Below are positions 27,720-36,924 of a stretch of DNA of 64,000 nucleotides, piece after piece. Every line of letters starts with the position of its first letter. The first letter of the stretch is position 1. The position numbers were made by a program, and so were the translations under genes. The DNA is from Rhodoligotrophos defluvii (GTDB taxonomy: Bacteria; Pseudomonadota; Alphaproteobacteria; Rhizobiales; Im1), in the NCBI RefSeq assembly GCF_005281615.1, contig NZ_SZZM01000001.1, positions 1,353,001 through 1,417,000 on the forward strand, given 5' to 3'. The notes beneath the pieces were generated by a model. It was not told the DNA's origin and searched no databases. It saw nothing but the letters and a program-made list of their open reading frames with translations.

Positions 27720-29441
27720 CTATGTCAGCGCCGACTGGAACAGTTCTGCCGGCGTGCGGCTCGCCTCTGCATCCGCATGAGTGGCCTGCGCCCGGCAATC
27801 GCAATCGGCTGGAATCCAGAACCAGCGCATCGCCTCGACAGCGGGTGGAAGGGTTGCCTCGCTGGCATCGGGCGAAACCTCCCTGAGCTCCTGGGCCAGA
27901 GCACGCGCCTTGTCCAAATAGGTGGACAACGGCTGATTGCCCGCACCCGCGTTGGAGCACGAGGGACGCCTTAGGCCGGTTTCGTCGATCCTGATGTCCC
28001 GCAGCCGGCAGATCGGCGCATCGCCGAAGGCACGGTGCCGCCAGCGGCCGGTCGCCAGGCAGAAGTCATAGAGCGGCAGAAAGGCGGGCCCGTGCTCCGC
28101 CACGAACCGCACGGCATCGATGATGTAGTCCACCTCCTCCGGCGACATCAGATAGTGGAGGTTGAGGCGGATCCACCCCGGCCGCGCCAACAGGCCGTGG
28201 GCCCCCGCGGCCTGGAACAGGCGTCGCGACTGCGCCTCGTCGATGCCCAAGAGCCTGTGAGCATAGGGACCGGCGCAGAACAGCCCCCCGCGCAGCTGAA
28301 TGCCGAACAGGTCGTTGAGCAGCTGCACGATGAAGGCATGGTGCAGGAACCGCCGGCCGGCCTTGATCATCAGCGAAAAGATGGCCAGCCGCGAGGAGGC
28401 TTCCCGCCCCAGCACCAGGATGCCCGGCACCGTGCGCCAGCGGGCCAGTGCTCGCTGAACATAGAAATCCTCGATTTCCCTGATGCGGTCAGGCCCGACC
28501 GCATCCTTGACCATGAAGGCGAGGGCTGCCCTGACCGCCGCCACCGAGGCGGGCGTGCCGCCCTCTTCGCGCCGCTCCAGCTCGTTGTAGTAAGCATGGC
28601 CGAACGGGGTCACATAATGCACGGTGCCGCCGCCCGGCTTGCAAGGAACCGGCCGGCGAATGACGCCGCGTTTCACCGCCAGAATGCCCGGCGTATCGGG
28701 GCCGCCGAGGAATTTGTGCGGGGAGAGGAAGACCGCGTCCTTGCAGAGCTGTGGATCGGCGGGCGTTGACATGTCAACCGGATCATACGGGCCCGCCGCC
28801 GCGTAGTCCCAGAAAGCAAGGGCGCCATGGGCATGCAGAATCCGGGTGATGTCCTCGGTTCGCGTGCGGATACCGGTGACATTCGAGGCTGCGGAAAAGC
28901 TGCCATAGACCGCCCGGCCGGGCTGCACGCGCCCAAGCTGCTCCTTCAGGCAGGAAACATCCGGCTGGCCTTTTGGATCCTCAGGTATGACAATGAGGTC
29001 CACATCGCATTCCCGCCACGGCAGCTCGTTCGAGTGATGCTCGTAAGGACCGATGAACACCACGGGCCGGCTGCTGTCGGTAAGCGCGGGGGCAGCTTTG
29101 CCCGGCTTGAGGTCGAGCAATCCGATCAGCTTGGCGATGGCGTCCGTGGCGCCGGTGCCGCAGAACAGCACGGCATCGTCAGGCCCGGCCCCGAGCGAGC
29201 GCGCGATGATCTCGCGCGCCTCCTCCACAAGCGATCCCGTTTGGCGCCCGGTGAAGGACTGCCGGGAATGTGGATTGGCGTAGAAAGGCAGAATTTCGCC
29301 GTCGATGAAGCTCTCGATCGAGCGAAGGCTGCGGCCGGACGCGGTGAAATCCGCATAGACCAGCGGACGTGGCCCGAATGGCCCGGGAATAGATGCGCCG
29401 CAACCGACGAGATCGCTCCGCAGCTGGTCAATGAGAGACAT
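27720..29441 (-). CDS. Class V aminotransferase / cysteine desulfurase-like protein with C-terminal extension
   Basis: A 573-residue PLP enzyme, longer than the usual 400. The SufS/NifS-type fold is shown by NPHSRQSFTGR, LFCGTGATDAIAKL and the PLP lysine Lys243 in FLSPHKFLGG. The later LRGGLFCAGPYAHRLL segment corresponds to the desulfurase active-site region. About 110 residues follow the fold, ending with a Cys-containing tail (FWIPADCDCR). Substrate is unknown; it could be a desulfurase, lyase or epimerase. A strong sigma-70-like promoter precedes it, and the sirtuin and flavoprotein genes follow closely. Confidence 0.86.
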   Translation of the reverse strand: MSLIDQLRSDLVGCGASIPGPFGPRPLVYADFTASGRSLRSIESFIDGEILPFYANPHSRQSFTGRQTGSLVEEAREIIARSLGAGPDDAVLFCGTGATDAIAKLIGLLDLKPGKAAPALTDSSRPVVFIGPYEHHSNELPWRECDVDLIVIPEDPKGQPDVSCLKEQLGRVQPGRAVYGSFSAASNVTGIRTRTEDITRILHAHGALAFWDYAAAGPYDPVDMSTPADPQLCKDAVFLSPHKFLGGPDTPGILAVKRGVIRRPVPCKPGGGTVHYVTPFGHAYYNELERREEGGTPASVAAVRAALAFMVKDAVGPDRIREIEDFYVQRALARWRTVPGILVLGREASSRLAIFSLMIKAGRRFLHHAFIVQLLNDLFGIQLRGGLFCAGPYAHRLLGIDEAQSRRLFQAAGAHGLLARPGWIRLNLHYLMSPEEVDYIIDAVRFVAEHGPAFLPLYDFCLATGRWRHRAFGDAPICRLRDIRIDETGLRRPSCSNAGAGNQPLSTYLDKARALAQELREVSPDASEATLPPAVEAMRWFWIPADCDCRAQATHADAEASRTPAELFQSALT

Positions 29442-29467
29442 CTGGGCCCGCGTTTTTGGATGCTGAA

Positions 29468-29496
29468 ATCTTATTTCCTATCCCATGAAATGTCAA
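29468..29496 (-). promoter_or_regulatory. Sigma-70-type promoter of the aminotransferase-cobB-oxidase operon
   Basis: On the minus strand, TTGACA, a 17-base spacer and TAAGAT (four of six matches to TATAAT), ending 26 bases before the aminotransferase ATG. This separates the operon from the upstream ABC importer genes. Confidence 0.72.
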
Positions 29497-29564
29497 CGCG
29501 GACGCGCAAACGCCCTTCCTCCCTGAACAGCCAGTCGCGCACGCAACATGCGGCCGCCGGGACA

Positions 29565-29590
29565 CCATCACCAGACTAGCCCGGTGATGG
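29565..29590 (-). terminator. Hairpin after the branched-chain-type binding protein gene
   Basis: CCATCACC and GGTGATGG form a perfect 8-bp stem around a 10-base loop, 24 bases downstream of the binding-protein stop. There is no T-run, so it may be a Rho-assisted or mRNA-end-protecting structure. Confidence 0.5.
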
Positions 29591-29613
29591 CACCCTGGTG
29601 CGTCAGAAACGTG

Positions 29614-30786
29614 TCAGTTTTCGGCAAGGGTTTCGATGTTGCCGTCCTTCACTTGCGACACGAAGACGTGCTGGCGGGAGACCTCGCGTGTCTCCGGATC
29701 GATGCTCAGGTCGCCGTTGGCGCCCTTGAAATCTTTCGTGTTGTTCGCAAGCTCGTCGCGCACCCGCTCGCGGGTCACATCGGGCCAGGCGCGCGTTGCC
29801 GCCTGCATGATCAGCGTCGCCGCATCGAACCCGTAAGCCGACCACACGTCCGCCTTGCGGTTGTACTTGGCCTCATAGGCCTTGATGAAACTCTGCACGT
29901 TGGGGTCGGGATTGTTGGGGTTGAAGATGGTGGCGAGGTACCAGCCGTCCATCGCTCCACCGGCAAGGTTCACCGAGCGCGGTGTGACACCCACCGCCGA
30001 GTCCACCACCGGAACGTCGCCCATGCCCAGCTGCTGCAGCTGCTTGGCGAAGTTGGCGGCTTCCTCCTCCAGCATGGCGAGGTAGATGGCTTCTGGCTGC
30101 GCCCGTTTCAGCTGGGTGATGATGGCGCGGAAATCCGTGGTGCCGTCCTTGTAGACGGAATGCTGCACCACTTCTCCGCCGCGCTCCTCCAGCTGCTTGA
30201 TGAAGGCATTGGCCACCGCCACGCCCCAATCCGTCTGGACCTGCATGACCGCCACCTTCTTCTTGCCGAGCTTGTCGACGATGAAGTCGGCCATGGGCGG
30301 CACATAGACGTCCACGGTCTCGCTCGCCCGGAACATCCACTCGTTCATTTTGGTGAGGTCCGGGTGCGAGGCGCTCGGCGTGAGCTGCACCAGCCCGGCC
30401 CGCTCATAGGTATCGGCCGCGGCCATGGTCGCCGTCGAGCTGAAGTCGCTGATCGAGGCGATCACATCGGCCTGGTCGGCGAGTCGCTCGCCGATATTGA
30501 TCGTTTCCTTGGGGTCTGCCTTGCTGTCATAGCACTGCAGCACGAACTTGGCCTCTGGCAAGGCCTCCGAGGCGTTATAGGTCTCCACCGCAAGCTCCGC
30601 GCCCTGCTTCATCGGCTCGCCGAACCCGACCAGCGGGCCAGACAGCGGCAGCGAGCAGCCGATGACCAGGGTTTTCTCCTGTGCCTGCGCCGTCAGCGGG
30701 GCCATGCTCACCAGCGCGGCAACTGCCGCCGCGGCGAGGGATCCTGCCCATCTGCTGATGCGAGCCTTGTGTGTGCTCTCTTTCAT
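29614..30786 (-). CDS. Branched-chain-amino-acid-type ABC transporter substrate-binding protein
   Basis: A 390-residue type I periplasmic binding protein of the LivJ/LivK class with a signal peptide (SLAAAAVAALVSMAPLTAQA, likely cleaved before QEK). The mature N-terminus KTLVIGCSLPLSGPLVGFG is characteristic. GGAGGTGAGCA precedes the ATG. Relatives bind amino acids, aromatic acids, amides or urea. It is the fifth importer gene on this strand, after livM, with a short hairpin in the gap. The acyl-CoA synthetase upstream suggests a carboxylic acid substrate. Confidence 0.93.
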   Translation of the reverse strand: MKESTHKARISRWAGSLAAAAVAALVSMAPLTAQAQEKTLVIGCSLPLSGPLVGFGEPMKQGAELAVETYNASEALPEAKFVLQCYDSKADPKETINIGERLADQADVIASISDFSSTATMAAADTYERAGLVQLTPSASHPDLTKMNEWMFRASETVDVYVPPMADFIVDKLGKKKVAVMQVQTDWGVAVANAFIKQLEERGGEVVQHSVYKDGTTDFRAIITQLKRAQPEAIYLAMLEEEAANFAKQLQQLGMGDVPVVDSAVGVTPRSVNLAGGAMDGWYLATIFNPNNPDPNVQSFIKAYEAKYNRKADVWSAYGFDAATLIMQAATRAWPDVTRERVRDELANNTKDFKGANGDLSIDPETREVSRQHVFVSQVKDGNIETLAEN

Positions 30787-30812
30787 TGCTCACCTCCATG
30801 CTCCTGATGTGA

Positions 30813-30828
30813 CGGGATCAGGATCCCG
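30813..30828. other. Short intergenic palindrome between livM-like and binding-protein genes
   Basis: CGGGATC and GATCCCG flank a 2-base centre in the 62-base gap. Such hairpins can stabilise or uncouple the highly expressed binding-protein message; no direct evidence here. Confidence 0.4.
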
Positions 30829-30848
30829 ATGCCGCTCTTCTCATGCGG

Positions 30849-31850
30849 CTATTTCCAGCCGATGCCGGCCTTGCCGTCTCGTCCTGGCCGCCAGGCGCAG
30901 CCGAACCAGCGCCGCACGAAGGCGATGGCCGCGGTCTCGCTGAACAGCCCTCTCGGCATTGCGACGATCGCAATGAATAGCACGATGCCGACCAGGATCA
31001 TGCGCAGTTCGCCCACCTCGCGGCCAAGCTCCGGCAGCAGGATCATGATCAGCGCGCCAATGATCGCCCCGGGCAGGCTGCCGAGGCCGCCGACCACCAC
31101 CATGGTCAGCACCAGGATCGATTCCGGCAGCCGGAACATGTCCGGGCTGATGTAGCGCGTGCTGTGGGCGAGCAGCGCGCCCGAGAGGCCCGCGAACGCC
31201 CCTGCGATGGCGAAAGCTTGGATCTTCAGCAGGTTGGCGTTGATGCCCATGGCTTCCGCACTCTGATCATCCTCCCGCAGCGCCCGCAGCGCATTACCGT
31301 AATAGGAATGCGTAATGCGGTGCAGCATCCATAGGGATGCGAGCATCACCACCGCGATCACGTAGTAAGTGGCAAGGCGGCTGGACAGGTCGATCCCGAA
31401 AATCTCGATCGGTGAGATGCCGCGGATGCCCAGCGGACCGCGGGTCACGTCATACCAGTTGGTGATCGCGAGCGTGATGATCTCGCCGATCGACAGGGTG
31501 GCCACCGTGAAGAAGATGCGCACCAGCCGAATGGCGGGAATGCCCGTGAGAAAGGCGAAGGCGCCGGAGAACAGCATGGCCGCCGGCAGGGTCACCAGGA
31601 AGGGCAGACCGAATTGGGTGGAGGCAATGGCCGCCACATAGGCGCCGATACCGTAGAACGCCGCCTGCGCCAGCGAGAGCAGACCCGCCGTGCCGCTCAC
31701 CAGGTTCAGGCTGGCCGACAGGATGATGAAGATCATGCTGAGATGGGCCAGCCGGAACAGGTAGCCCTGGTCGAGCGCCAAGAGCCCGCCGGGGATGGCC
31801 AGCAGAACGAGGGCGAGGAGCGCACCGGTCCAGATCGCAGGGCGTGCCAT
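30849..31850 (-). CDS. Branched-chain-type ABC transporter permease (LivM family)
   Basis: A 333-residue LivM-type inner-membrane permease with eight or more hydrophobic segments. The family segment SLAQAAFYGIGAYVAAI and the cytoplasmic loop NALRALREDDQSAEAMGIN are clear. It starts 3 bases after the livH-like stop and forms the second permease of the importer. Confidence 0.93.
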   Translation of the reverse strand: MARPAIWTGALLALVLLAIPGGLLALDQGYLFRLAHLSMIFIILSASLNLVSGTAGLLSLAQAAFYGIGAYVAAIASTQFGLPFLVTLPAAMLFSGAFAFLTGIPAIRLVRIFFTVATLSIGEIITLAITNWYDVTRGPLGIRGISPIEIFGIDLSSRLATYYVIAVVMLASLWMLHRITHSYYGNALRALREDDQSAEAMGINANLLKIQAFAIAGAFAGLSGALLAHSTRYISPDMFRLPESILVLTMVVVGGLGSLPGAIIGALIMILLPELGREVGELRMILVGIVLFIAIVAMPRGLFSETAAIAFVRRWFGCAWRPGRDGKAGIGWK

Positions 31851-31853
31851 CGT

Positions 31854-32771
31854 TCACATCCGCTCAGAACGCTTGCCGAACAGGCCGCTGGGGAAGAACA
31901 GCAGGGTGAGCAGCAGGTAGAAATGCGGCACCACCTCGACCCATTGCTGGTAGGAGGGAAAGGCATTGGCGAGCAGGCTTTCCGACAAGCCGATGATCAG
32001 GGCGCAGACCACTGCGCCGAGGATGTTGTTGAGCCCGCCCATCAGCATGGCGATGAAGGCCTTCAGCATGGGCGTGAAGCCCATGAACGGAAAGATCTGG
32101 CCGTAATAGAGCCCCACCAGCAGACCGGCAATCGCCCCGAAAGCCGAGCCGATCATGAAAGTGCGCACGATCACCTTGTTGGCATCGACCCCCACATAGA
32201 GCGCGCCGAGGAAGTCGTCGGCCACCGCGCGGATCTCGCGCCCCGCATTGGTGCGATAGAGCAGCACCTGCAGGAAGGCCAGCATGGCGATGGCGGAAGC
32301 GAAGATCACGAGGTCGCCATTGGCCACCGTGAGCTCGCCCAGCGCGATCGGCTGGTTCAGCAGATAGTCCGGCGGAATGCTCTGCGCCTCGCCGCCGAAA
32401 TAGAGGGTGAGTGCCTCGCGGGCAATGATGCCCATGGCCAGCGACGACATGAGGGTCGCCTCCCGCATGGCCCGCGATTTCAGCGTCGCCTCGTCCCGCG
32501 AGCGCCGGAACGGGCGGAAGGCGATGCGCTCGAGCCCCCAGCCCAGCAACAGGCCGACAATGGCAACCAGCAGGATAAGCGCGACGATCGGCGGGGCGAA
32601 CATCAGGATCAGCACGAGCGCGGCGAAGGCGCCGAGCGTATAGATCTCGCCATGGGCGAAGTTCACAGCGTTCAGGACGCCAAAGATCAGGGTGAAGCCG
32701 ATGGCCACCAGCGCATAACCGAAGCCGATGCTGATCCCGTTGATCACCGCCTGCGCGAAATAGATGTCCAT
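31854..32771 (-). CDS. Branched-chain-type ABC transporter permease (LivH family)
   Basis: A 305-residue LivH-type permease. INGISIGFGYALVAIGFTLI at the N-terminus, NFAHGEIYTLGAFAA and the loop RTNAGREIRAVADD are typical. A Shine-Dalgarno AAGGAAAG lies upstream of the ATG. It is co-transcribed after the two ATPase genes and directly before the LivM-type permease. Confidence 0.93.
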   Translation of the reverse strand: MDIYFAQAVINGISIGFGYALVAIGFTLIFGVLNAVNFAHGEIYTLGAFAALVLILMFAPPIVALILLVAIVGLLLGWGLERIAFRPFRRSRDEATLKSRAMREATLMSSLAMGIIAREALTLYFGGEAQSIPPDYLLNQPIALGELTVANGDLVIFASAIAMLAFLQVLLYRTNAGREIRAVADDFLGALYVGVDANKVIVRTFMIGSAFGAIAGLLVGLYYGQIFPFMGFTPMLKAFIAMLMGGLNNILGAVVCALIIGLSESLLANAFPSYQQWVEVVPHFYLLLTLLFFPSGLFGKRSERM

Positions 32772-32795
32772 CCGACGCGGTCTTTCCTTGCTGCG

Positions 32796-33497
32796 CTAGC
32801 CGCCGAGATAGATCCGGCGGATACGGTCGTCCTGCTCCAGCTCGCTCGGCCGCCCCTCCATGGTGATGCGGCCGCTGTCCATGACATAGGCATAGTCGGC
32901 GATCTTGAGCGCCGCCTTGGCATTCTGCTCCACCAGCAGGATGGAGGTTCCCCGCTCGCGGATCCTCACGATCAGGTCGAAGATCAGCTTGACGATCTTC
33001 GGCGCGAGCCCGAGCGATGGCTCATCCAGCAGCAGCAGCTTCGGCCGTGCCATCAGCGCCCGCGCGATGCACACCATCTGCTGCTCGCCGCCGGAGAGCG
33101 AGCCCGCCTTCTGCTGCAGCCGCTGCTGCACGATCGGGAACAGCTCCACCACCTCGCCGAAGGCCGCCTCATAGTCTTGCGCCGGCAGCACGGCGCCACC
33201 CAGCTGCATGTTCTCCGCCACGGTCATGTTGGGAAAGAGGTGCCGTCCTTCAGGTGCTTGGGCGATACCCAGCCGGACGATCTCGTGGGTGGGGCGGCGG
33301 TCGATGCGCTCTCCCTTGAGCAGGATTTCGCCGCCCGATGGCCGGTATATGCCCATGGTCGCTCGCATCAGCGTGGTCTTGCCCACCCCGTTGCTGCCGA
33401 GCACGGTCACGATCTGGCCTTGCGTGACCTCGAGGCTCACGGACTGCAGGATGCGCTGGATGCCGATGGTGACGTCGAGGCCTTTGATCTCCAGCAT
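32796..33497 (-). CDS. Branched-chain-type ABC transporter ATP-binding protein (LivF family)
   Basis: A 233-residue ATPase. Walker A GSNGVGKT at 34-41, signature LSGGEQQM and Walker B LLLLDEPSLGL. The ATG at 33497 begins the conserved MLEIKGLDV; longer in-frame starts run into the LivG gene. It starts 5 bases after the LivG stop, and the two ATPases would form a heterodimer. Confidence 0.93.
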   Translation of the reverse strand: MLEIKGLDVTIGIQRILQSVSLEVTQGQIVTVLGSNGVGKTTLMRATMGIYRPSGGEILLKGERIDRRPTHEIVRLGIAQAPEGRHLFPNMTVAENMQLGGAVLPAQDYEAAFGEVVELFPIVQQRLQQKAGSLSGGEQQMVCIARALMARPKLLLLDEPSLGLAPKIVKLIFDLIVRIRERGTSILLVEQNAKAALKIADYAYVMDSGRITMEGRPSELEQDDRIRRIYLGG

Positions 33498-33502
33498 GAC
33501 CG

Positions 33503-34270
33503 TCACTCCGCCCCGAGATAGGCTTCGAGCACCGCCGGGTCGCGCTGGACCTGGTCGGGTGGGCCGTCCGCGATCTTGCGCCCCGAGGCGAGCACCACCA
33601 CCCGCTCGCACACGCTCATCACCAGGGTCATGTCGTGCTCGACCAGCAGAATGGTCAGGCCCTTTTCATGCAGCCCGCGAATGAATTGGCCGAGCGCTGC
33701 GGTTTCCGTCTCGTTCAGGCCGGCGGCCGGCTCGTCCAAAATCAATAGCTTCGGCTGCGCCGCCAATGCCCGCGCGATCTCCAGATATTTCCGGCGGCCG
33801 TAGGAGAGATTGGCCGCGAGCTCCGCCGCCACATCAGTGAGCCCGGTCTGCTCCAGGGCTTCCCACGACCGCCGGCTGATCTCCTCGGAATAGGTGCCCC
33901 CGCGAAAGGCGGTAAGGGGCGACACGCTCTCCCGGCCGATCGCCCCGACCGAGACGTTGTCGAACACGGTCATGGTGGGGAAGATGCGCAGGTTCTGAAA
34001 GGTGCGCGCCACCCCCAGGCGCGCGATCTGATAGGGCTTGAGCCCGGCAATGCCTGTCCCGCGCACTGAAATGGCGCCATGGGTCGGCCGCACGAAGCCG
34101 GTGATCAGGTTGAACAGGGTGGTCTTGCCCGCGCCATTGGGTCCGATGATGCCGACGAGCTCGCCCTCGTCCACGGACAACGTGACGTCGTCGATCGCCA
34201 CCAGCCCCCCAAAGCTGCGGGTCACCGCCTCGATACGAACCAGTTGTTCTCGCGTTGGCGCCACCGCCAC
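33503..34270 (-). CDS. Branched-chain-type ABC transporter ATP-binding protein (LivG family)
   Basis: A 255-residue LivG-type ATPase. Walker A GPNGAGKT at 43-50, signature LSYGRRKYLEIARAL and Walker B LLILDEPAAGLNE. The first start is GTG at 34270, immediately after GAGGG; a second GTG at 34264 has better ribosome-binding spacing and may be the real one. It opens the importer section of a long operon that begins with the thioesterase gene. Confidence 0.92.
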   Translation of the reverse strand: MAVAPTREQLVRIEAVTRSFGGLVAIDDVTLSVDEGELVGIIGPNGAGKTTLFNLITGFVRPTHGAISVRGTGIAGLKPYQIARLGVARTFQNLRIFPTMTVFDNVSVGAIGRESVSPLTAFRGGTYSEEISRRSWEALEQTGLTDVAAELAANLSYGRRKYLEIARALAAQPKLLILDEPAAGLNETETAALGQFIRGLHEKGLTILLVEHDMTLVMSVCERVVVLASGRKIADGPPDQVQRDPAVLEAYLGAE

Positions 34271-34336
34271 CCCTCACATGCACTGCCCGTGGGATGATCC
34301 AATCGGGCATGCCCCCCAAGCCGAGCCCGCTCCCCT

Positions 34337-35347
34337 CTACGGTCGGATAATGAGCTTGCCGAAAATCTGCCGGTCTTCCATCAGTCGCAACGCCTCTTTG
34401 GCCCCCTCCAAAGGCATTACGCGATCGATCGACGGCTTGATCTTGCCCGTGCGCACCAGGTCGAGCAGGGCATGCAGATCCTCGCGCGACCAACCATTGG
34501 AGCCGCGGATATTGAGTTCGAACGTCCAGATATAGCGGATGTCCTCCTTGGGGTCGAAGCCCGCAGTCGCCCCGCAGGTGAGCAGGCGGCCGTCCTTGCG
34601 CATCACCTTGAGCGAAGGCACCCAGGTCTCGCCACCCGTGAAGTTGACCACCACGTCGACCCCACCTTCGCCCTGGCCGAACACCCGCGGCTTACCATAG
34701 AGGTTGCGAACCGCCTGCGGCCAGTCCTGCTCGCGGTAATTGATCAGGTGGTCGGCGCCGAGCGCCTTGAGTTTCTCCAGCTTGTCGGCACTGCTCGCGC
34801 AGGCAACGACCTCTGCGCCCAGCATCTTGGCGAGCTGCACGCAGCAGGTGCCCACCCCGCCGCTCGCGCCCAAGATAAGCACCTTCTCCCCCGGCTTGAT
34901 GTCGCCGCGGGTGACCATCATGCGGTGGGCGGTGCCATAGGCGACCGGCAGGGCGGCCGCGTCCTCGTAGGACACATCGTCCGGCAGCTTGATGAGCTGG
35001 TGCGTCGGCACCTTGAGATATTCCGCAAGCCCCCCTTCGATGGTCTCGCCCACGAGCCCGCCCTTCACCCGGTTGATGGGATCGATCAGCACCCGGTCGC
35101 CCACCGCCCAGTCCTTAACCTCGGAGCCAACCGCGACGATGTCGCCGGCCACATCGATGCCCATGATCATCGGCATTTTGATCTTGATGCCGGGCATGCC
35201 GTGCAGGGTGAACAGATCATGGTAGTTGAGCGATGTGGCCTTCACCGCCAGAACCACCTCGTCCGCCTCGGGCGTCGGGTCGGGGAAGTTCCCGTCGAAA
35301 ACGAGCTCGTCGAGCGTCCCGTGCTGGTGAATGACCATGGCCTTCAT
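34337..35347 (-). CDS. Medium-chain dehydrogenase/reductase (quinone oxidoreductase-like)
   Basis: A 336-residue zinc-independent or zinc-poor MDR protein. The NAD(P) site is LILGASGGVGTCCVQLAKML at about 157-176; the N-terminal catalytic region has SLNYHDLFTLHGMPG and GIDVAGDIVAVGSEV. GGAGGGAG precedes the ATG. It lies between the acyl-CoA synthetase and the importer ATPases. It may reduce an enoyl-CoA or quinone intermediate of the pathway; the substrate is not visible. Confidence 0.91.
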   Translation of the reverse strand: MKAMVIHQHGTLDELVFDGNFPDPTPEADEVVLAVKATSLNYHDLFTLHGMPGIKIKMPMIMGIDVAGDIVAVGSEVKDWAVGDRVLIDPINRVKGGLVGETIEGGLAEYLKVPTHQLIKLPDDVSYEDAAALPVAYGTAHRMMVTRGDIKPGEKVLILGASGGVGTCCVQLAKMLGAEVVACASSADKLEKLKALGADHLINYREQDWPQAVRNLYGKPRVFGQGEGGVDVVVNFTGGETWVPSLKVMRKDGRLLTCGATAGFDPKEDIRYIWTFELNIRGSNGWSREDLHALLDLVRTGKIKPSIDRVMPLEGAKEALRLMEDRQIFGKLIIRP

Positions 35348-35387
35348 AGGCTTAACTCCCTCCTGTTCCTGGGCGCCGCGGCTAAGC

Positions 35388-36911
35388 TCAGCTGCGCGGC
35401 GTGAAATCCTTTGCTGCCCGCGCGATCAGCGCCTTGCGGTCGATCTTGTTGGTGCCGGCCAGCGGCAGCTCTTCGATGAAGAATACGGCCCTTGGATGCG
35501 CGTAGGCCGGGCCATGGCTAAGCGCGAACTGCTTGATGTCCTCTTCGCTCACCGGCTGGCCGGGAACCCTCACCACATAGGCGACCGGCAGTTGGCCCTT
35601 CACCTCGTCTGGCACGGGAACCACCGCGGCCTGGTGCACGGCCGGATGGCGCTCCAAGAGCTTCTCCACCTCGCCGGGATAGATGTTCTCGCCGCCGCAG
35701 ACGAACATGTCGTCGGCGCGGCCTACGAAGAAATAGAACCCGTTCTCGTCGCGCCGCATGATATCGCCGGTGTCATACCAGCCGTCCTGCAGGCGCTTGG
35801 CGGTAATATCGGGCAGATTGAGATAGCCGGGCATCATCGCCTGGGTGCGGATGTGCAGCACGCCTTCATCCGGCGTCTCGCCGCCCACCAGCCGCACCTC
35901 CACCCCGGGCGACGGGTAGCCGAGCGACGTGTCGGGCCGGCGCAGGCCTTGCGGATGCGGCCCGAACGCCACCGGACCGGATTCCGTCGTGCCGAAGCTC
36001 ACGCTGGTCTCTGCGCCCGGGAAGATCTCCTTGATCTTGTCCATCAGCCCTTGGGTCACCGGCGCCGACCCCGTGGTCACCATGCGCACGCTGGAGAGGT
36101 CGGCCGAGGCCAGCGCCTCCTTCTCCTTGGCCACCAAAGCGAGCATGGTGGGCACCGATGTGAGCAGCACGCAGCGGTGCTCTTCGATGGCGCGGATATA
36201 CCCCCGGGCCGTGAACCGTCGCATCAGCACGTTTATGGCACCCAGCCGGAACAGCAGCTTGCTATAGAACAGCGCGTTCATATGGAACAGCGGGGCCGCC
36301 ACCAGCACCGGCTGGCCATGGGCAATGGGGCGCATATGCTCGAAGACGCCGGTCGCCCAGAGATAGCCGCCATGGGTGAGCGGCACGCCCTTGGGCCGGC
36401 CAGTCGAGCCGGAGGTGTAAAGGATCGTTGCCCATTCCTCCGACCGCATGGTCGCGCTGGTGAACGGCCCGGCATCGAGGAATGCCTCGAACCCATCTGC
36501 CTCCGCGCCGTCGAAATCCGCAAGGGGCAGCCGGCCTTCCACCATGGCGCGCCGCTCGCCGTCCACGAAGGCGAACACGCAGGACGAATCCTGAAGGATA
36601 AACGCGATCGTGTCGGCGCCGAGCCGGCTGCTGATCGGCACCGGCACGAGGCCGGCGCGCATTATGCCCATATAGGCGATGAGATAATCCGGCCGGTTAT
36701 TGGCGAGGATCGCCACCGAAGCGCCCCGCTTGAAGCCGCGTGCGCTGAGCGCTCGCGCCACCGCGTTGGCATCCGCATCGAAGGCGCCCGCGGTGATCGC
36801 CTCGGACGAGCCATCCTCGCGCACGTCGATGATCAGGGTGCGCTCCGCCGGCACGCCCGGGTCCAGGATGTCGCCGAGGTTACCGGTTTCCGCGGCCCGC
36901 ATTTCGCTCAT
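35388..36911 (-). CDS. AMP-forming acyl-CoA synthetase/ligase
   Basis: A 507-residue adenylate-forming enzyme that activates a carboxylic acid to its CoA thioester. The P-loop-like motif is ILYTSGSTGRPKGVPLTHG, motif A5 is SFGTTESGP, A7 is GWYDTGDI and the C-terminal catalytic lysine is in GTNKIDRKAL. The ATG at 36911 follows GAGGAAA, 13 bases after the thioesterase stop. With a thioesterase, an MDR enzyme and an importer in one operon, it probably activates an imported organic acid. Confidence 0.93.
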   Translation of the reverse strand: MSEMRAAETGNLGDILDPGVPAERTLIIDVREDGSSEAITAGAFDADANAVARALSARGFKRGASVAILANNRPDYLIAYMGIMRAGLVPVPISSRLGADTIAFILQDSSCVFAFVDGERRAMVEGRLPLADFDGAEADGFEAFLDAGPFTSATMRSEEWATILYTSGSTGRPKGVPLTHGGYLWATGVFEHMRPIAHGQPVLVAAPLFHMNALFYSKLLFRLGAINVLMRRFTARGYIRAIEEHRCVLLTSVPTMLALVAKEKEALASADLSSVRMVTTGSAPVTQGLMDKIKEIFPGAETSVSFGTTESGPVAFGPHPQGLRRPDTSLGYPSPGVEVRLVGGETPDEGVLHIRTQAMMPGYLNLPDITAKRLQDGWYDTGDIMRRDENGFYFFVGRADDMFVCGGENIYPGEVEKLLERHPAVHQAAVVPVPDEVKGQLPVAYVVRVPGQPVSEEDIKQFALSHGPAYAHPRAVFFIEELPLAGTNKIDRKALIARAAKDFTPRS

Positions 36912-36924
36912 CTTGCTTGTTTCC

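Noticed and set aside
31614-33521. 635-residue open frame on the plus strand across the Liv genes
   Set aside because: Antisense shadow of LivM, LivH and LivF, whose motifs are intact on the minus strand.
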